A DNA stretch of 64,000 bases from Paraburkholderia mimosarum LMG 23256 = NBRC 106338 (lineage in GTDB: Bacteria; Pseudomonadota; Gammaproteobacteria; Burkholderiales; Burkholderiaceae), in assembly GCF_000739815.1 (NCBI RefSeq), contig NZ_BBJJ01000008.1:1-64000 (forward strand), given 5' to 3'. The position numbers and the translations under genes were made by a program. Of this stretch, positions 26,938 through 40,512 are shown in pieces (within the stretch, counting starts at the first letter, position 1; each line of letters begins with the position of its first letter). Under the pieces are notes generated by a model. The model was not told where the DNA came from. It did not search any database and saw only the letters and a list, made by a program, of their open reading frames with translations.

Positions 26938-29520
26938 ATGCGAGTCATTTGGTGCGGGTTTGCGCTGGGCGTGATCGTATTGCAGCGGCAGGCTGCATTG
27001 CCGGGCTGGGGCGTGTGGACTGGGCTCGTGCTGGCAACCACATTCGCTGCCGGATGGGCGACCTGGGCACTCGGGCGAGGCGACGGGCGGCGCTGGCGTG
27101 TCGTCAGCGGCTGGGCCGCGGTGTGGCTCGCGGGGGGCTGCGCAGGGGTGGGTTACGCCTCGTGGCGCGCCGAGTTGCGGCTTGCAGAGGCGCTTCCCGC
27201 TGCCTGGCAGGCGCGCGATCTGGACGTCAGCGGCTCTATCTCGAGCTTGCCTTCCTATGGCGCGAATGGGGCGAGCTTTCTCTTTCGCGTTGAATCCTGG
27301 GGCGGCCCCCATGCATCGATGCGCGCCGCATCGCTTCCGCGTTTGATCCAGCTGTCCTGGGTGCCGCGCGAGACGCCGCTGCCGCCGCTCGTGCCCGGCT
27401 CACGCTGGCGTCTGCCCGTGCGCCTCAAGCGTCCTCACGGCAACGGCAACTTCGGCTTGCGCGACACGGAAGCCGCCTTGCTCGCGCGGGGTGTGCGCGC
27501 CACGGGCTATGTGAGCGATCCGGCGCGCGCCACCCGTCTTCCCGTTGATGATTCGGGCGTGGGCGTGCGTATCGAGCGCGCTCGCGCTGCGCTGCGCTCG
27601 CGCATCGACGCTGTGCTTGGCGACGCTCCCCATCGCGGCATCGTCATCGCGCTGGCAACCGGAGCACAAGACTCGGTGAGCGACGCGGACTGGCGCCTCA
27701 TGCGCAATACGGGCACGAGTCATCTGGTGGCGATCTCCGGGTTGCATCTCGCGTTCGTCGCGGGGCTTGCAGGCTGGCTGGCGGGCGCGCTCTGGCGGCG
27801 CGCCCGCTGGCGCGGTGTCGAGGCGCCGCTCCTGATGGCTGCGCAGAAAGCCGCGGTGGCGGGCGCGTTGATCGCGGCCGGGATTTACGCGGCGCTCGCC
27901 GGTTTCAACGTGCCCGTGCAGCGTGCACTCTGGATGCTCGCAGTCGTGGCGCTCGCACTATTCGCCGGGCGGGAGGTTGCGCGATCGCACGTGCTCGCGT
28001 GGGCGCTGGGTCTCGTGCTGCTGCGCGATCCCTGGGCCGTGACGGCGGCCGGATTCTGGCTCTCGTTTTGCGCGGTCGCGGCGATTCTTTTCGCGGCGAC
28101 CGGGGTGCCGCGCCTGAGCAAGGACGCGTCGCAGGCGCTGTCCGTCGACGAGCTCGATCCAATGCACGATCGAGCCGAACCAAAGGAGCGCCAGCGCTGG
28201 CTCCGTCGTCTCGCCGCCGCCGTGGTGCCGGGCGGCGGTTGGCCCGGTGCCGCGCGAAGGATTGCCGCGCGCGCGGGCGATAGCGCACGTGTGCAATGGG
28301 CCGTGACGCTGGCGCTTGCCCCGCTCACGGCGTACTGGTTCGCGCAGATCCCACTGATCGGCCCGTTCGCCAACGCTTTTGCGATTCCCTGCGTGAGCAT
28401 GCTCGTCACGCCGCTCGTCATCGGGAGTGCGGCGCTGCCGGCACCCCTCGACGCCGTCGCGTTGCGCGCGGCGCATACCTGCCTCGACTGGCTCGCCGAG
28501 GTGCTGCGCGCTCTCGAAGGTCTGCCGTGGGCGGTATTGCGATTGCCGCAGCCAGGCTCATGGGCACTCGGCTGCGCGGCTGTGGGCGTCGCCTGGTGCC
28601 TCGCGCCGCGCGGCTGGCCGATGCGCTGGCTCGCGCCATTCACCTGGCTGCCGCTTCTCATGCCTGCGCCGACGGGGCCGCTACCGGGCCAGTTCCGGCT
28701 CACCGCGCTCGACATCGGGCAGGGCACCTCGGTGCTGGTCGAAACGGCGCGGCATACGTTGCTCTTCGATGCGGGGCCCGGCCCGGAATCGACACAGGCG
28801 GGCGAGCGCATCGTCGTGCCGTTTCTGCAGGCGCACGGCATCGCGCGGCTCGATACGCTCATGATCAGCCACGACGATTCCGATCATTCGGGCGGCGCAC
28901 AGGCCGTGCTCGATTCGATCGACGTGGGCGAGTTCGCGGCGGGCATTCTGCCCGCGCATCCGCTGTGGGTCAGCGCCCGCGCAAAGGGTGCGCAGACCGT
29001 GCAATGCGCCGCAGGCCAGCGCTGGCAGTGGGACGGCGTCGATTTCGAGGTGCTGTGGCCCGATGCCGGCCCGCTCACGGGCAAACCCAATGGCCATTGC
29101 TGCGTCCTGCGGGTGACCACCGCGGCGAGCGACGCGTTCGAGACGCCGCGCGCACCGGTTTCCGCCCTGATCGCCGCGGACATCGAGGCGGGCGTCGAGC
29201 GCACGCTCGTGGCGCGCGATCCCGGGCGGCTGCGCGCGCAGGTGCTGATCGTGCCGCATCACGGTAGCCGCACTTCTTCGACTGAACCGTTCCTCGACTC
29301 TGTCTGGCCGCTCGTCGCGATATTTCAGGTAGGCTATTTGAATCGCTTTCATCACCCGTATCCGGGCGTCTACACCCGCTACCTGGCTCGCCGCATCGAG
29401 CTTGCGCGTAGCGACGCGGACGGCGCAGCGCGCGTCGATGCGCGCCCGGGCGCACTCGCCGTCGAGCGCTTTCGCGATACGCAGCGGCGGTATTGGATGG
29501 ACGCGTCGACGCGAGACTGA
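26938..29520 (+). CDS. comEC: ComEC/Rec2 DNA-uptake channel protein
   Basis: Forms the inner-membrane channel for transforming DNA. The 860 residues have an N-terminal membrane pair and DUF4131-like segment, a central polytopic Competence domain (about 230-540, with NTGTSHLVAISGLHLAFVAG) and a C-terminal metallo-beta-lactamase domain. That domain has DIGQGTSVLVE, SHDDSDHSGG (near 643) and VPHHGSRTSS (near 773), probably degrading the non-transported strand. The ATG at 26938 follows GAGGAGG. No other competence genes are in the window, so natural transformability is unproven. Confidence 0.95.
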   Translation: MRVIWCGFALGVIVLQRQAALPGWGVWTGLVLATTFAAGWATWALGRGDGRRWRVVSGWAAVWLAGGCAGVGYASWRAELRLAEALPAAWQARDLDVSGSISSLPSYGANGASFLFRVESWGGPHASMRAASLPRLIQLSWVPRETPLPPLVPGSRWRLPVRLKRPHGNGNFGLRDTEAALLARGVRATGYVSDPARATRLPVDDSGVGVRIERARAALRSRIDAVLGDAPHRGIVIALATGAQDSVSDADWRLMRNTGTSHLVAISGLHLAFVAGLAGWLAGALWRRARWRGVEAPLLMAAQKAAVAGALIAAGIYAALAGFNVPVQRALWMLAVVALALFAGREVARSHVLAWALGLVLLRDPWAVTAAGFWLSFCAVAAILFAATGVPRLSKDASQALSVDELDPMHDRAEPKERQRWLRRLAAAVVPGGGWPGAARRIAARAGDSARVQWAVTLALAPLTAYWFAQIPLIGPFANAFAIPCVSMLVTPLVIGSAALPAPLDAVALRAAHTCLDWLAEVLRALEGLPWAVLRLPQPGSWALGCAAVGVAWCLAPRGWPMRWLAPFTWLPLLMPAPTGPLPGQFRLTALDIGQGTSVLVETARHTLLFDAGPGPESTQAGERIVVPFLQAHGIARLDTLMISHDDSDHSGGAQAVLDSIDVGEFAAGILPAHPLWVSARAKGAQTVQCAAGQRWQWDGVDFEVLWPDAGPLTGKPNGHCCVLRVTTAASDAFETPRAPVSALIAADIEAGVERTLVARDPGRLRAQVLIVPHHGSRTSSTEPFLDSVWPLVAIFQVGYLNRFHHPYPGVYTRYLARRIELARSDADGAARVDARPGALAVERFRDTQRRYWMDASTRD

Positions 29521-29602
29521 TGCGCCTGGCCGATGGCAATGCGACGTGAGAACTCAGAAGCGCGAACGAAAGACATCAACAAGATAGAGAGACAAGCCGC
29601 CT

Positions 29603-30406
29603 TTGAAAAACGTCATCCATTTCTCGCACGCGAACGGCTTTCCGGCCTCGACGTATCGCACGTTCTTCGCCGAACTGGCCGACAACTACGAACTGCGCTA
29701 CATCGAGCGGATCGGCCATGACCCACGCTTTCCTGTCACGCGCGACTGGCCGCATCTCGTCGAGCAACTGCTGGACGATATCGGACGTACCTATGAGGAT
29801 CCGGTGTGGCTCGTCGGACATTCGCTCGGCGGCTATCTCTCGCTGATGGCCGCGCTGAAGAAGCCGCAGTGGGTCAAGGGCGTCGTGATGCTCGATTCTC
29901 CCGTGATCGCCGGCTGGCGCAGCAGCATGCTGCGGATATCGCAGTGGACCGGTCTCGACGAGCGCCTGTCGCCCGCCGCCGCCACGCGCAGGCGCCGCAC
30001 GAGCTGGGCGAGCCGCGACGAGGCATGGCGGCATTTCCATTCGAAGGCCGCATTCGCGCGCTGGGACGAGCGCGTGCTGTCCGACTATATCGACTTCGGC
30101 ATTCCTCAGACGTCATCCGACGGCGGCCGCACGCTCGCCTTCGATCGCCACACCGAATACATGATCTACCGAACGCTGCCGCACACGCTCGGCGCGCGGC
30201 TCGTGCACGGCTCGGCGGTGCCGGTGAGCTTCGTCGCGGGCACGCAATCGCGGGAAGTCCGTCAGGTCGGACTGGCGGCGACGCGGCGCATTGCAGGCGA
30301 GCGTTTCGAATGGATCGAGGGCAGCCATCTGTATCCCATGGAGCGCCCGATCGAGACTGCCCGTGCGGTGCAACGCATGCTTTACGCGATGGAAAACGGA
30401 GCCTGA
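29603..30406 (+). CDS. Alpha/beta hydrolase, substrate unknown
   Basis: The 267 residues have the fold's nucleophile elbow GHSLGG (Ser74), an oxyanion-side motif HANGFPAS near the N-terminus, a likely acid after the cap region and the catalytic His in EGSHLYPMERP. A basic stretch ATRRRRTSWASRDEAW lies in the cap. Start is TTG at 29603 with AGAGA upstream; no ATG fits in the first domain. Cytoplasmic. It precedes pyrG by 138 bp but pyrG has its own likely -10 box. The substrate cannot be inferred. Confidence 0.85.
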   Translation: MKNVIHFSHANGFPASTYRTFFAELADNYELRYIERIGHDPRFPVTRDWPHLVEQLLDDIGRTYEDPVWLVGHSLGGYLSLMAALKKPQWVKGVVMLDSPVIAGWRSSMLRISQWTGLDERLSPAAATRRRRTSWASRDEAWRHFHSKAAFARWDERVLSDYIDFGIPQTSSDGGRTLAFDRHTEYMIYRTLPHTLGARLVHGSAVPVSFVAGTQSREVRQVGLAATRRIAGERFEWIEGSHLYPMERPIETARAVQRMLYAMENGA

Positions 30407-30499
30407 GCCATCGATATTCGGCGCTGCTGGGGCGGCGCGGGGGAGAGCGGGGCGCAACGCATTCGACCCGCGCCGCGCTCGCTCAAAATTCAGGGTTAG

Positions 30500-34697
<4,198 letters not shown>

Positions 34698-34747
34698 GCG
34701 GAACCTGCGCCGGCAGCGGCCTTGCTGTCACCCTTCGTCATCTATCC

Positions 34748-34774
34748 GCCGCCCTGCGTTTAGCGCAGGGCGGC
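34748..34774 (+). terminator. Hairpin between eno and ftsB
   Basis: An 11-bp perfect stem GCCGCCCTGCG / CGCAGGGCGGC with a 5-nt loop, followed by GTGTATTTA. The weak U-tract suggests partial termination, allowing some readthrough into ftsB 22 bp further on. Confidence 0.6.
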
Positions 34775-34796
34775 GTGTATTTATCCGGCACCTTTC

Positions 34797-35219
34797 ATGC
34801 GGCTTGTCACTGTCGTTCTGATCATCCTGCTCGTGCTGATTCAGTATCCGCTGTGGTGGGGCCATGGTGGCTGGCTGCGTGTCCACGAACTGGAGCAGCA
34901 ACTCACGCAGCAGCAAAAGCAGAACGACGACGAGAAACTGCGCAATGAACGCATTGCGGGCGAAGTGCAGGATCTGCAGAACGGCACGGCAGCCGTCGAG
35001 GAGCGCGCGCGCTACGAGATGGGCATGGTGAAGGACAGCGAGGTCTTCGTGCAGTTCGTCTCGCCGAACCAGACGCCGCCGGCAACGCCGAGCGGTTCGT
35101 CGAATACCTCGACGCGCGGTCAGATGTCGGCGGCGCCGGTGAGGGTGGTGCCGAACCCCGTTTCACGCGTGCCTGAGAAGAAGCACGGACACACGAAGGA
35201 AGCGAAGAAGGCAGGGTAA
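34797..35219 (+). CDS. ftsB: Cell division protein FtsB
   Basis: A bitopic divisome protein of the FtsQBL complex. The 140 residues have an N-terminal membrane helix (LVTVVLIILLVLIQYPLWW), then a coiled coil (HELEQQLTQQQKQNDDEKLRN, about 31-70) and the family motif VEERARYEMGMVKDSEVFVQ. The last ~45 residues are a Pro/Ser/Lys-rich extension beyond E. coli FtsB (103 residues). Location after eno matches E. coli and other proteobacteria. Confidence 0.94.
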   Translation: MRLVTVVLIILLVLIQYPLWWGHGGWLRVHELEQQLTQQQKQNDDEKLRNERIAGEVQDLQNGTAAVEERARYEMGMVKDSEVFVQFVSPNQTPPATPSGSSNTSTRGQMSAAPVRVVPNPVSRVPEKKHGHTKEAKKAG

Positions 35220-35257
35220 ACGGTGCGCGAGCGCAGAGCCGACGGCGTACTGGAAAA

Positions 35258-35288
35258 CAAAAGGCGCGGCATCGATCCGCGCCTTTTG
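35258..35288. terminator. Bidirectional terminator between ftsB and a lipoprotein gene
   Basis: CAAAAGGCGCGG / CCGCGCCTTTTG, a 12-bp stem with a 7-nt loop. The minus-strand tail TTTTGTTTTCC is strong and fits termination of the convergent lipoprotein gene. Confidence 0.85.
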
Positions 35289-35320
35289 CGTTGGATAGCG
35301 CTTCGCGTGACGCGGCGTGG

Positions 35321-35737
35321 CTACCAGCCCCAACCCCAGCCAGGATAACCGTAGCCAATACCCGTGCCCCAGCTACTGCCCCATCCGCCGCTGGAATAGC
35401 CCCCAAACACCGTGACTGGCGGCGCGTAGGCACGCGACCACGCTTGCGCGGCCGCCTCGGCGGCCATTGCCTGGTCCTGCTCCGCGAGCACCTGGCGGTC
35501 GATCGCGTCGTAGCGTGCCCGTTCGTCGGGCGTGAGCGCCGGCGCCGTCGTGACCACGCCCGACTGGTCAGCGGGCAGTCGACTAAAGATGGGCGAAGGT
35601 CCGGGAGGATCCATCGTGCAGCCGCTCGTGAGCGTAACGGCGGTCACGGCAACGCCGAACATCGTGAGCGCGGCCAGGGCGTTCACGCGCGGCGCACGGT
35701 CGCGCAACGGACGCGCGAAGCGTTTGCTATTGATCAT
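35321..35737 (-). CDS. Small lipoprotein with Gly/Trp/Tyr-rich tail, function unknown
   Basis: The 138-residue product has a lipoprotein signal (hydrophobic about 20-37, lipobox LTSGC with Cys40), then a polar segment with DERARYDAIDRQVLAEQDQAM. The C-terminus is an aromatic glycine-rich tail (GGYSSGGWGSSWG... ending GWGWGW). The residue after the Cys is Thr, so outer-membrane targeting by Lol is expected. GGAGGG precedes the ATG at 35737. I do not recognise a family. Between ftsB (convergent) and hslO (upstream, same strand). Confidence 0.75.
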   Translation of the reverse strand: MINSKRFARPLRDRAPRVNALAALTMFGVAVTAVTLTSGCTMDPPGPSPIFSRLPADQSGVVTTAPALTPDERARYDAIDRQVLAEQDQAMAAEAAAQAWSRAYAPPVTVFGGYSSGGWGSSWGTGIGYGYPGWGWGW

Positions 35738-35915
35738 GCTTCCCTCCATCTGTCGGACGCCTAAGCAATGCCCGGACGGCGAGTGGGTCAGCGTTCGACT
35801 CGATTCCCTGAGGTAGTGGATGCGCTGCCGCGCATGGCGGCAGCACAACGCCTGTCGGGCCGCGTGGGCGCCCCGGCCATGGCGAGGCGGCCGGTACGCC
35901 CTCGCCGGTATACCC

Positions 35916-36878
35916 TCAGTGGCGACGCTCAGCTGCGGGGCTCACGCTTTCCGAGAGCCCGGTTACCGCGAAAAGTTGCGCGACGTCCACGGGGTCGAAC
36001 TCATAGCGCTGATTGCAGTAGTCGCAATGGATCTCGACGTGACCCCGCTCCTCGACCACGCTATCGACTTCCTCGCGGCCCAGCATCTTGAGCATCGCGC
36101 CCACCTTCTCACGCGAGCACGAGCACTGGAAGCGCGGTGCGAGCGGCTCGAAGTGGCGCACGTTCTCCTGCCAGAAGAGGCGGCGGAACAGCGTCTCGCC
36201 GTCCTCCTTGAGCATTTCGTCGCGCTCGAGCGTCCCGCCGAGCGTGCAGACGCGCTCCCAGGTATCGAGGTCATGCTCGCCCTGGTGCGGCACGATGCCG
36301 CCGTCGCCGGGCAGCTTCTGCAGCAGCATGCCGACTGCGCGCTCGTCGTTGGCGGCCAGCCACAGCCGCGTGTCGAGCTGCTCCGAGTGATGCATGTAAT
36401 GCTCGAGCACGGAGGCGATCGACTTGAGCGGACCGTCTTCGCCGTTCAGCGGCACGATGCCCTGGTAGGGCTGCTGGCCCGGCTGCTTCTTCGCGGGATC
36501 GAGCGTGATCACGCAGCGGCCCTGGCCGTCCGGATTCACGAGGTCGGCGAACGTGAGTTCGTCGGCGAGCGGCAGGGCGTTTGCGCCCGTGAAATCTTCG
36601 CCGAGACGCGCGGTGGCGCGCATCGCCAGATCCGACCCGCACTGCACGACCAGCATCTTCACCGGGCCGTCGCCGAAGATCTGCATGATCAGCGTGCCTT
36701 CGAACTTGAGATTCGCCGAAAGCAGGGCGCACGCCGCCATCATCTCGCCGAGCACGGTGCGCACCGGCGCCGGATACTGGCGGCGCTTGAGCACTTCCTG
36801 CCACGAACTGCTCAACGAGACGATCTCACCGCGCACCGGAGCGGCGCTGAACATGAATTTCTGCAACTGGTCGTTCAC
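35916..36878 (-). CDS. hslO: Redox-regulated chaperone Hsp33
   Basis: A holdase activated by oxidation and unfolding. The 320 residues include the N-terminal domain (LLSANLKFEGTLIMQIFGDGPVKMLVV) and the C-terminal zinc switch with CxC (FQCSCSREKV) and CxxC (IHCDYCNQRY). The start is GTG at 36878 with AAGGA 8 nt before it. The gamma carbonic anhydrase gene lies 83 bp upstream on the same strand and may be cotranscribed. Confidence 0.96.
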   Translation of the reverse strand: MNDQLQKFMFSAAPVRGEIVSLSSSWQEVLKRRQYPAPVRTVLGEMMAACALLSANLKFEGTLIMQIFGDGPVKMLVVQCGSDLAMRATARLGEDFTGANALPLADELTFADLVNPDGQGRCVITLDPAKKQPGQQPYQGIVPLNGEDGPLKSIASVLEHYMHHSEQLDTRLWLAANDERAVGMLLQKLPGDGGIVPHQGEHDLDTWERVCTLGGTLERDEMLKEDGETLFRRLFWQENVRHFEPLAPRFQCSCSREKVGAMLKMLGREEVDSVVEERGHVEIHCDYCNQRYEFDPVDVAQLFAVTGLSESVSPAAERRH

Positions 36879-36961
36879 AATCTTTTCCTTCGTTTCAATC
36901 GGGGCCGCACGGCCGCGTCGCGCACGGCGAGAGCATGCGGCTCTCGGCCGTCCCAGCCCGG

Positions 36962-37486
36962 TCAGCCGATGCGCACGAGCTGAGCCTTGAAATATTCACG
37001 ACGCTGCGCGTAGACATCGGCGTTGCGCTTGAGGCCGGCAATGTCGGCTTCGGTAAGCTCGCGCACCACTTTGGCCGGCGCGCCGAGAATCAGCGAGTTG
37101 TCGGGGAACACCTTGCCTTCCGTGACCACCGCACCCGCGCCAACCAGACAGTTGCGGCCGATCACCGCACCATTCAAGACCACGGCCTGAATGCCGATCA
37201 GCGCGCCTTCCTTGACCGTGCAGCCGTGCAGCATGGCCTGATGGCCGACCGTCACGTTCGCTTCGAGTGTGAGCGGGTAGCCGGGGTCCGTGTGCAGCAC
37301 CGCGCCTTCCTGCACGTTGCTGCGCGAGCCGACCGTGATCGGCTCGTTGTCGCCGCGCAGCGTGGCGCCGAACCAGACGCTCGAGTCTTCGGCCAGTTCG
37401 ACCTTGCCGATGACAGTCGCGTTGTCCGCGACGAACACGCTTTCGTGAATGGTCGGCGCGGCGTCGCCTAGCTTGTAGATGGCCAC
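36962..37486 (-). CDS. Gamma carbonic anhydrase family protein (YrdA type)
   Basis: A left-handed beta-helix trimer of hexapeptide repeats, 174 residues. The three metal-binding His of the gamma-CA family appear in GAVLHTD and VGHQAMLHGC; RGD in ATLRGDNEPI is also typical. The start is GTG at 37486, preceded by AGGAG; the frame continues upstream without a start or similarity. Many members bind zinc but show little CO2 hydration activity, so the enzymatic role is uncertain. Confidence 0.92.
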   Translation of the reverse strand: MAIYKLGDAAPTIHESVFVADNATVIGKVELAEDSSVWFGATLRGDNEPITVGSRSNVQEGAVLHTDPGYPLTLEANVTVGHQAMLHGCTVKEGALIGIQAVVLNGAVIGRNCLVGAGAVVTEGKVFPDNSLILGAPAKVVRELTEADIAGLKRNADVYAQRREYFKAQLVRIG

Positions 37487-37662
37487 GATGTCGAGTCTCC
37501 TGTGAATTTCGGGGGCTGCTGCCGGCCTGCTGTTGCCGTGCAGCGGGGGCCGCGGCGCGGGGCAGGTTAATCGCGTATTGTAAACGGTTGCGCGAACGCC
37601 TCGCTTCGCGCCGTTTGCGCCAGGCAATTTCGCCCTCGTTTTCGCTCCTGTTTCCTTCGCCG

Positions 37663-38583
37663 ATGAATTCCGTTTTCGCAGTCGCCCCCGCAAGGGCTGA
37701 CGATCAAGCGCCTTCCTGCGCCGAGCCTGCCGGCTGGCGCCTCGCCGCGCTCGACGCTCTGTGCGAGCGCGACCCGATCGCCAAGGCCGGCGCGGTGCGC
37801 CTGCTGCACGCGCGAACCCAGGCTAGTGCCGGTGAGGTCCGGTGGGAGCCCCAACGCGTCATCCCGACGCCGGAGGCTCTGCCGGGTCGCCCGTCCCTGC
37901 CGCCACTCGTCGAACCGCGCGAACTGCGGCGCCGCAGCATGAGCACGCCGCAGGGCCGTGTGGTGCTGCTGCATGCGTTGGCCCACATCGAATTCAACGC
38001 GATCAATCTCGCGCTCGACGCGGTCTGGCGCTTCGCCGCTATGCCCGACGCGTTCTACGCCGACTGGCTCAAGGTCGCCGCCGAGGAGGCGTATCACTTC
38101 TCGCTGCTGCAAGCGCGACTCGCCGACCATGGCCATGCTTACGGCGACTTCCCCGCGCACAACGGCCTGTGGGAGATGTGCGAGCGCACGAGCGCGGACG
38201 TGCTCGCCCGCATGGCGCTCGTGCCGCGCGTGCTGGAGGCGCGCGGCCTCGACGCCTCACCGCCCATTCGCGCACGCCTGCAACAGGCCGGCGACATCGA
38301 ATCGGCCGCGATCCTCGACATCATCCTGCGCGACGAAGTAGGGCATGTCCGTATCGGCAACCACTGGTTCCGCCACCTGTGCGGGGCGCGCGGCCTCGAT
38401 CCCCACGCGACATGGCTCGCACTAGCCGCGCAGTACCAGGCGCCACGCATGCGCGGGCCCTTCAACTTCGAGGCGCGCCGCTCGGCAGGCTTCGACGAAG
38501 ACGAACTCGATGCACTCGCGGCCCAGGACGCCGCCGAACACGTCGTCACGCAGAAGTCGTCGGAGCCTCGCTCGAACGAATGA
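37663..38583 (+). CDS. DUF455 ferritin-like protein
   Basis: The 306 residues contain repeated helix motifs that look like diiron ligands: HIEFNAINLALD, AEEAYHF and RDEVGHVRIGNHWF, as in ferritin-like four-helix proteins of the DUF455 family. A family-like HYMSTP-equivalent appears as RRRSMSTPQGRVVLLHALAH. No signal peptide. The ATG at 37663 begins MNSVFAVAPARADD; an upstream in-frame ATG at 37588 adds a basic leader and is less likely. It is divergent from the carbonic anhydrase gene. The family has no firm function. Confidence 0.85.
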   Translation: MNSVFAVAPARADDQAPSCAEPAGWRLAALDALCERDPIAKAGAVRLLHARTQASAGEVRWEPQRVIPTPEALPGRPSLPPLVEPRELRRRSMSTPQGRVVLLHALAHIEFNAINLALDAVWRFAAMPDAFYADWLKVAAEEAYHFSLLQARLADHGHAYGDFPAHNGLWEMCERTSADVLARMALVPRVLEARGLDASPPIRARLQQAGDIESAAILDIILRDEVGHVRIGNHWFRHLCGARGLDPHATWLALAAQYQAPRMRGPFNFEARRSAGFDEDELDALAAQDAAEHVVTQKSSEPRSNE

Positions 38584-38643
38584 TCCACGCGGCTTGCCGA
38601 GCGCTTATATAATCGAACGATCATTCTTTTTCTGGCGGCGCAG

Positions 38644-39537
38644 ATGAGTCCCTCACAATCCGAGTTCGTCGATGTCAATGGCATCCGGCTGCATGTGCGC
38701 CGCTGGGGCGCTGAGGACGCACCCATGCTCTTCATGCTGCACGGGTGGATGGATGTGGCGGCGTCATTCCAGTTCGTCGTCGACGCGCTGGGTGCGCGCG
38801 GCGGCGACTGGCAGGTGATCGCGCCCGACCTGCGCGGCTTCGGCCTGTCGGACTGGCCAGTCGCACAGGGCCGCGGCAGCAACTACTGGTTCCCCGATTA
38901 CCTTGCCGATCTCGACGCGCTGCTCGAGCACTATGCGCCGAATGGCCAGGTGGATCTCGTCGGGCACAGCCTGGGCGCCAACATCGTTTGTCTGTATGCG
39001 GGCGTGCGGCCCGAGCGCGTGCGGCGCGTGGTCGATCTCGAGGGTTTCGGCCTGCCGGCTCCGTCGCCGGCTCAGGCGCCCGGCCGGATGCGCGAGTGGC
39101 TCGACGCGGTGCGCACGCCGCCGCAACTGCGCGCGTACGCGTCGCTCGACGCCGTGGCCGCGCGGCTCGTGAAGACGAATCCCCGCCTGATCGCGCCACG
39201 CGCGCGTTTTCTCGCCGAGCACTGGTCGAAGCCGGACGGCGAGGGCGGCTACGAGCTGCTCGGCGATCCGGCGCACAAGATGCGCGGGCCGCTGCTGTAC
39301 CAGCTCGACGAGGTGATGGCGATCTGGTCGAAGGTGAGCGCGAAAGTGTTGCACGTCGAAGCGGCCGGGTCCGAGACGCTCGCGCGGCTCGCGGGCGCGC
39401 TGCCCATCGACGTATTCAAGAAACGCTTCGAGGCGTTTCCCGACTGGCGCGAGCGTATCGTCGACGGGGCGGGGCACATGGTGCACCACGATCAGCCGGA
39501 AGAAGTCGCACGCCTGATCGAGGCGTTCTGCGCCTGA
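38644..39537 (+). CDS. Alpha/beta hydrolase, substrate unknown
   Basis: The 297 residues have the oxyanion motif LHGWMD, the nucleophile elbow GHSLGAN (Ser109), APDLRGFGLSDWP and the C-terminal catalytic His in GAGHMVHHDQPEEV. It resembles epoxide-hydrolase or esterase-type members by motif order. A TATAAT at 38608-38613 is 31 bp before the ATG, but no good -35 was found. It is not clearly in an operon. The catalysed reaction cannot be read from the sequence. Confidence 0.88.
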   Translation: MSPSQSEFVDVNGIRLHVRRWGAEDAPMLFMLHGWMDVAASFQFVVDALGARGGDWQVIAPDLRGFGLSDWPVAQGRGSNYWFPDYLADLDALLEHYAPNGQVDLVGHSLGANIVCLYAGVRPERVRRVVDLEGFGLPAPSPAQAPGRMREWLDAVRTPPQLRAYASLDAVAARLVKTNPRLIAPRARFLAEHWSKPDGEGGYELLGDPAHKMRGPLLYQLDEVMAIWSKVSAKVLHVEAAGSETLARLAGALPIDVFKKRFEAFPDWRERIVDGAGHMVHHDQPEEVARLIEAFCA

Positions 39538-39681
39538 GTGCGAGGTGCGTCGGGCGCCCAAACGAGCGGTCAACCGACGGTTCGCCCGGGTGCCCTTTCG
39601 CCCGCCCGCCGCGCTCCGGCGGCCGCCCGACGACTTCACTGCATTGCAGTAAAATAGGCGCTCATCCTTCTGCCGCCTGCA

Positions 39682-40512
39682 ATGAACGCCGACCTCCACT
39701 GTCACTCCACTGTCTCCGACGGCCAACTGGCCCCGGCTGCTGTCGCGCGGCTGGCGAAGGCGGGTGGCGTGACGCTGTGGGCGCTGACCGATCATGACGT
39801 GCTCGGCGGTCAGCGTGAAGCCCGCGAGACGGCCGAGGCGCTCGGCATGCGCTATTTGAACGGCGTCGAGATTTCGGTCACCTGGGCGTCGCGTACCGTG
39901 CACATCGTCGGCCTGCATGTGGATCCGGAGTGCACCGCGCTCGTCGAGGGGCTTGCGCGTACGCGTGACGGCCGCGCGGCGCGTGCGGAGGCGATGGGCG
40001 AGCGGCTCGCGGAGCTGGGCATTCAGGGCGCTTACCCCGGCGCGCTCCGGTATGTTTCGAATCCCGATTTGATCTCGCGCACGCATTTCGCGCGCTTTCT
40101 CGTGGAAAGCGGCCGCGCACAGAACACCCAGGACGCGTTTTCGCGCTGGCTCGGCGATGGCAAGCCCGGCTACATTGCGCACCGCTGGGCGAAGCTTGCC
40201 GACGCCGTATCGTGGATCAAGGCCGCGGGCGGCGAGGCGATCATCGCCCACCCTGGCCGCTACGCCTACACGCAGCTCGAATTCGACACGCTCTTTGGCG
40301 AGTTCATCGATCTGGGCGGCAAGGCGATCGAAGTCGTGACGGGCAGCCACACGCCCGACCAGTACGCCGAATATGCGGCGGTCGCGAGGCGCTTTGGTTT
40401 CGAGGCGTCACGCGGCTCGGATTTCCATGCTCCCGGGGACGACTCGATCGCGCCGGGCATGCTGCCGCCGCTTCCTTCCGATCTCAAGCCTGTCTGGGAG
40501 CGATGGCTTTAG
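39682..40512 (+). CDS. PHP-domain phosphoesterase (RNase AM / YciV type)
   Basis: A Mn-dependent PHP enzyme; relatives hydrolyse 3',5'-nucleoside bisphosphates and trim 5' ends of RNA. The 276 residues have DLHCHSTVSDG, LTDHDVLGG, NGVEISV, ARFLV, AHPGRY and SRGSDFHAPGD, covering the PHP metal-binding motifs. A gene for a YciO protein follows in the same direction, as in E. coli yciV-yciO. TAAAAT at 39650 may be a -10 box. Confidence 0.9.
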   Translation: MNADLHCHSTVSDGQLAPAAVARLAKAGGVTLWALTDHDVLGGQREARETAEALGMRYLNGVEISVTWASRTVHIVGLHVDPECTALVEGLARTRDGRAARAEAMGERLAELGIQGAYPGALRYVSNPDLISRTHFARFLVESGRAQNTQDAFSRWLGDGKPGYIAHRWAKLADAVSWIKAAGGEAIIAHPGRYAYTQLEFDTLFGEFIDLGGKAIEVVTGSHTPDQYAEYAAVARRFGFEASRGSDFHAPGDDSIAPGMLPPLPSDLKPVWERWL

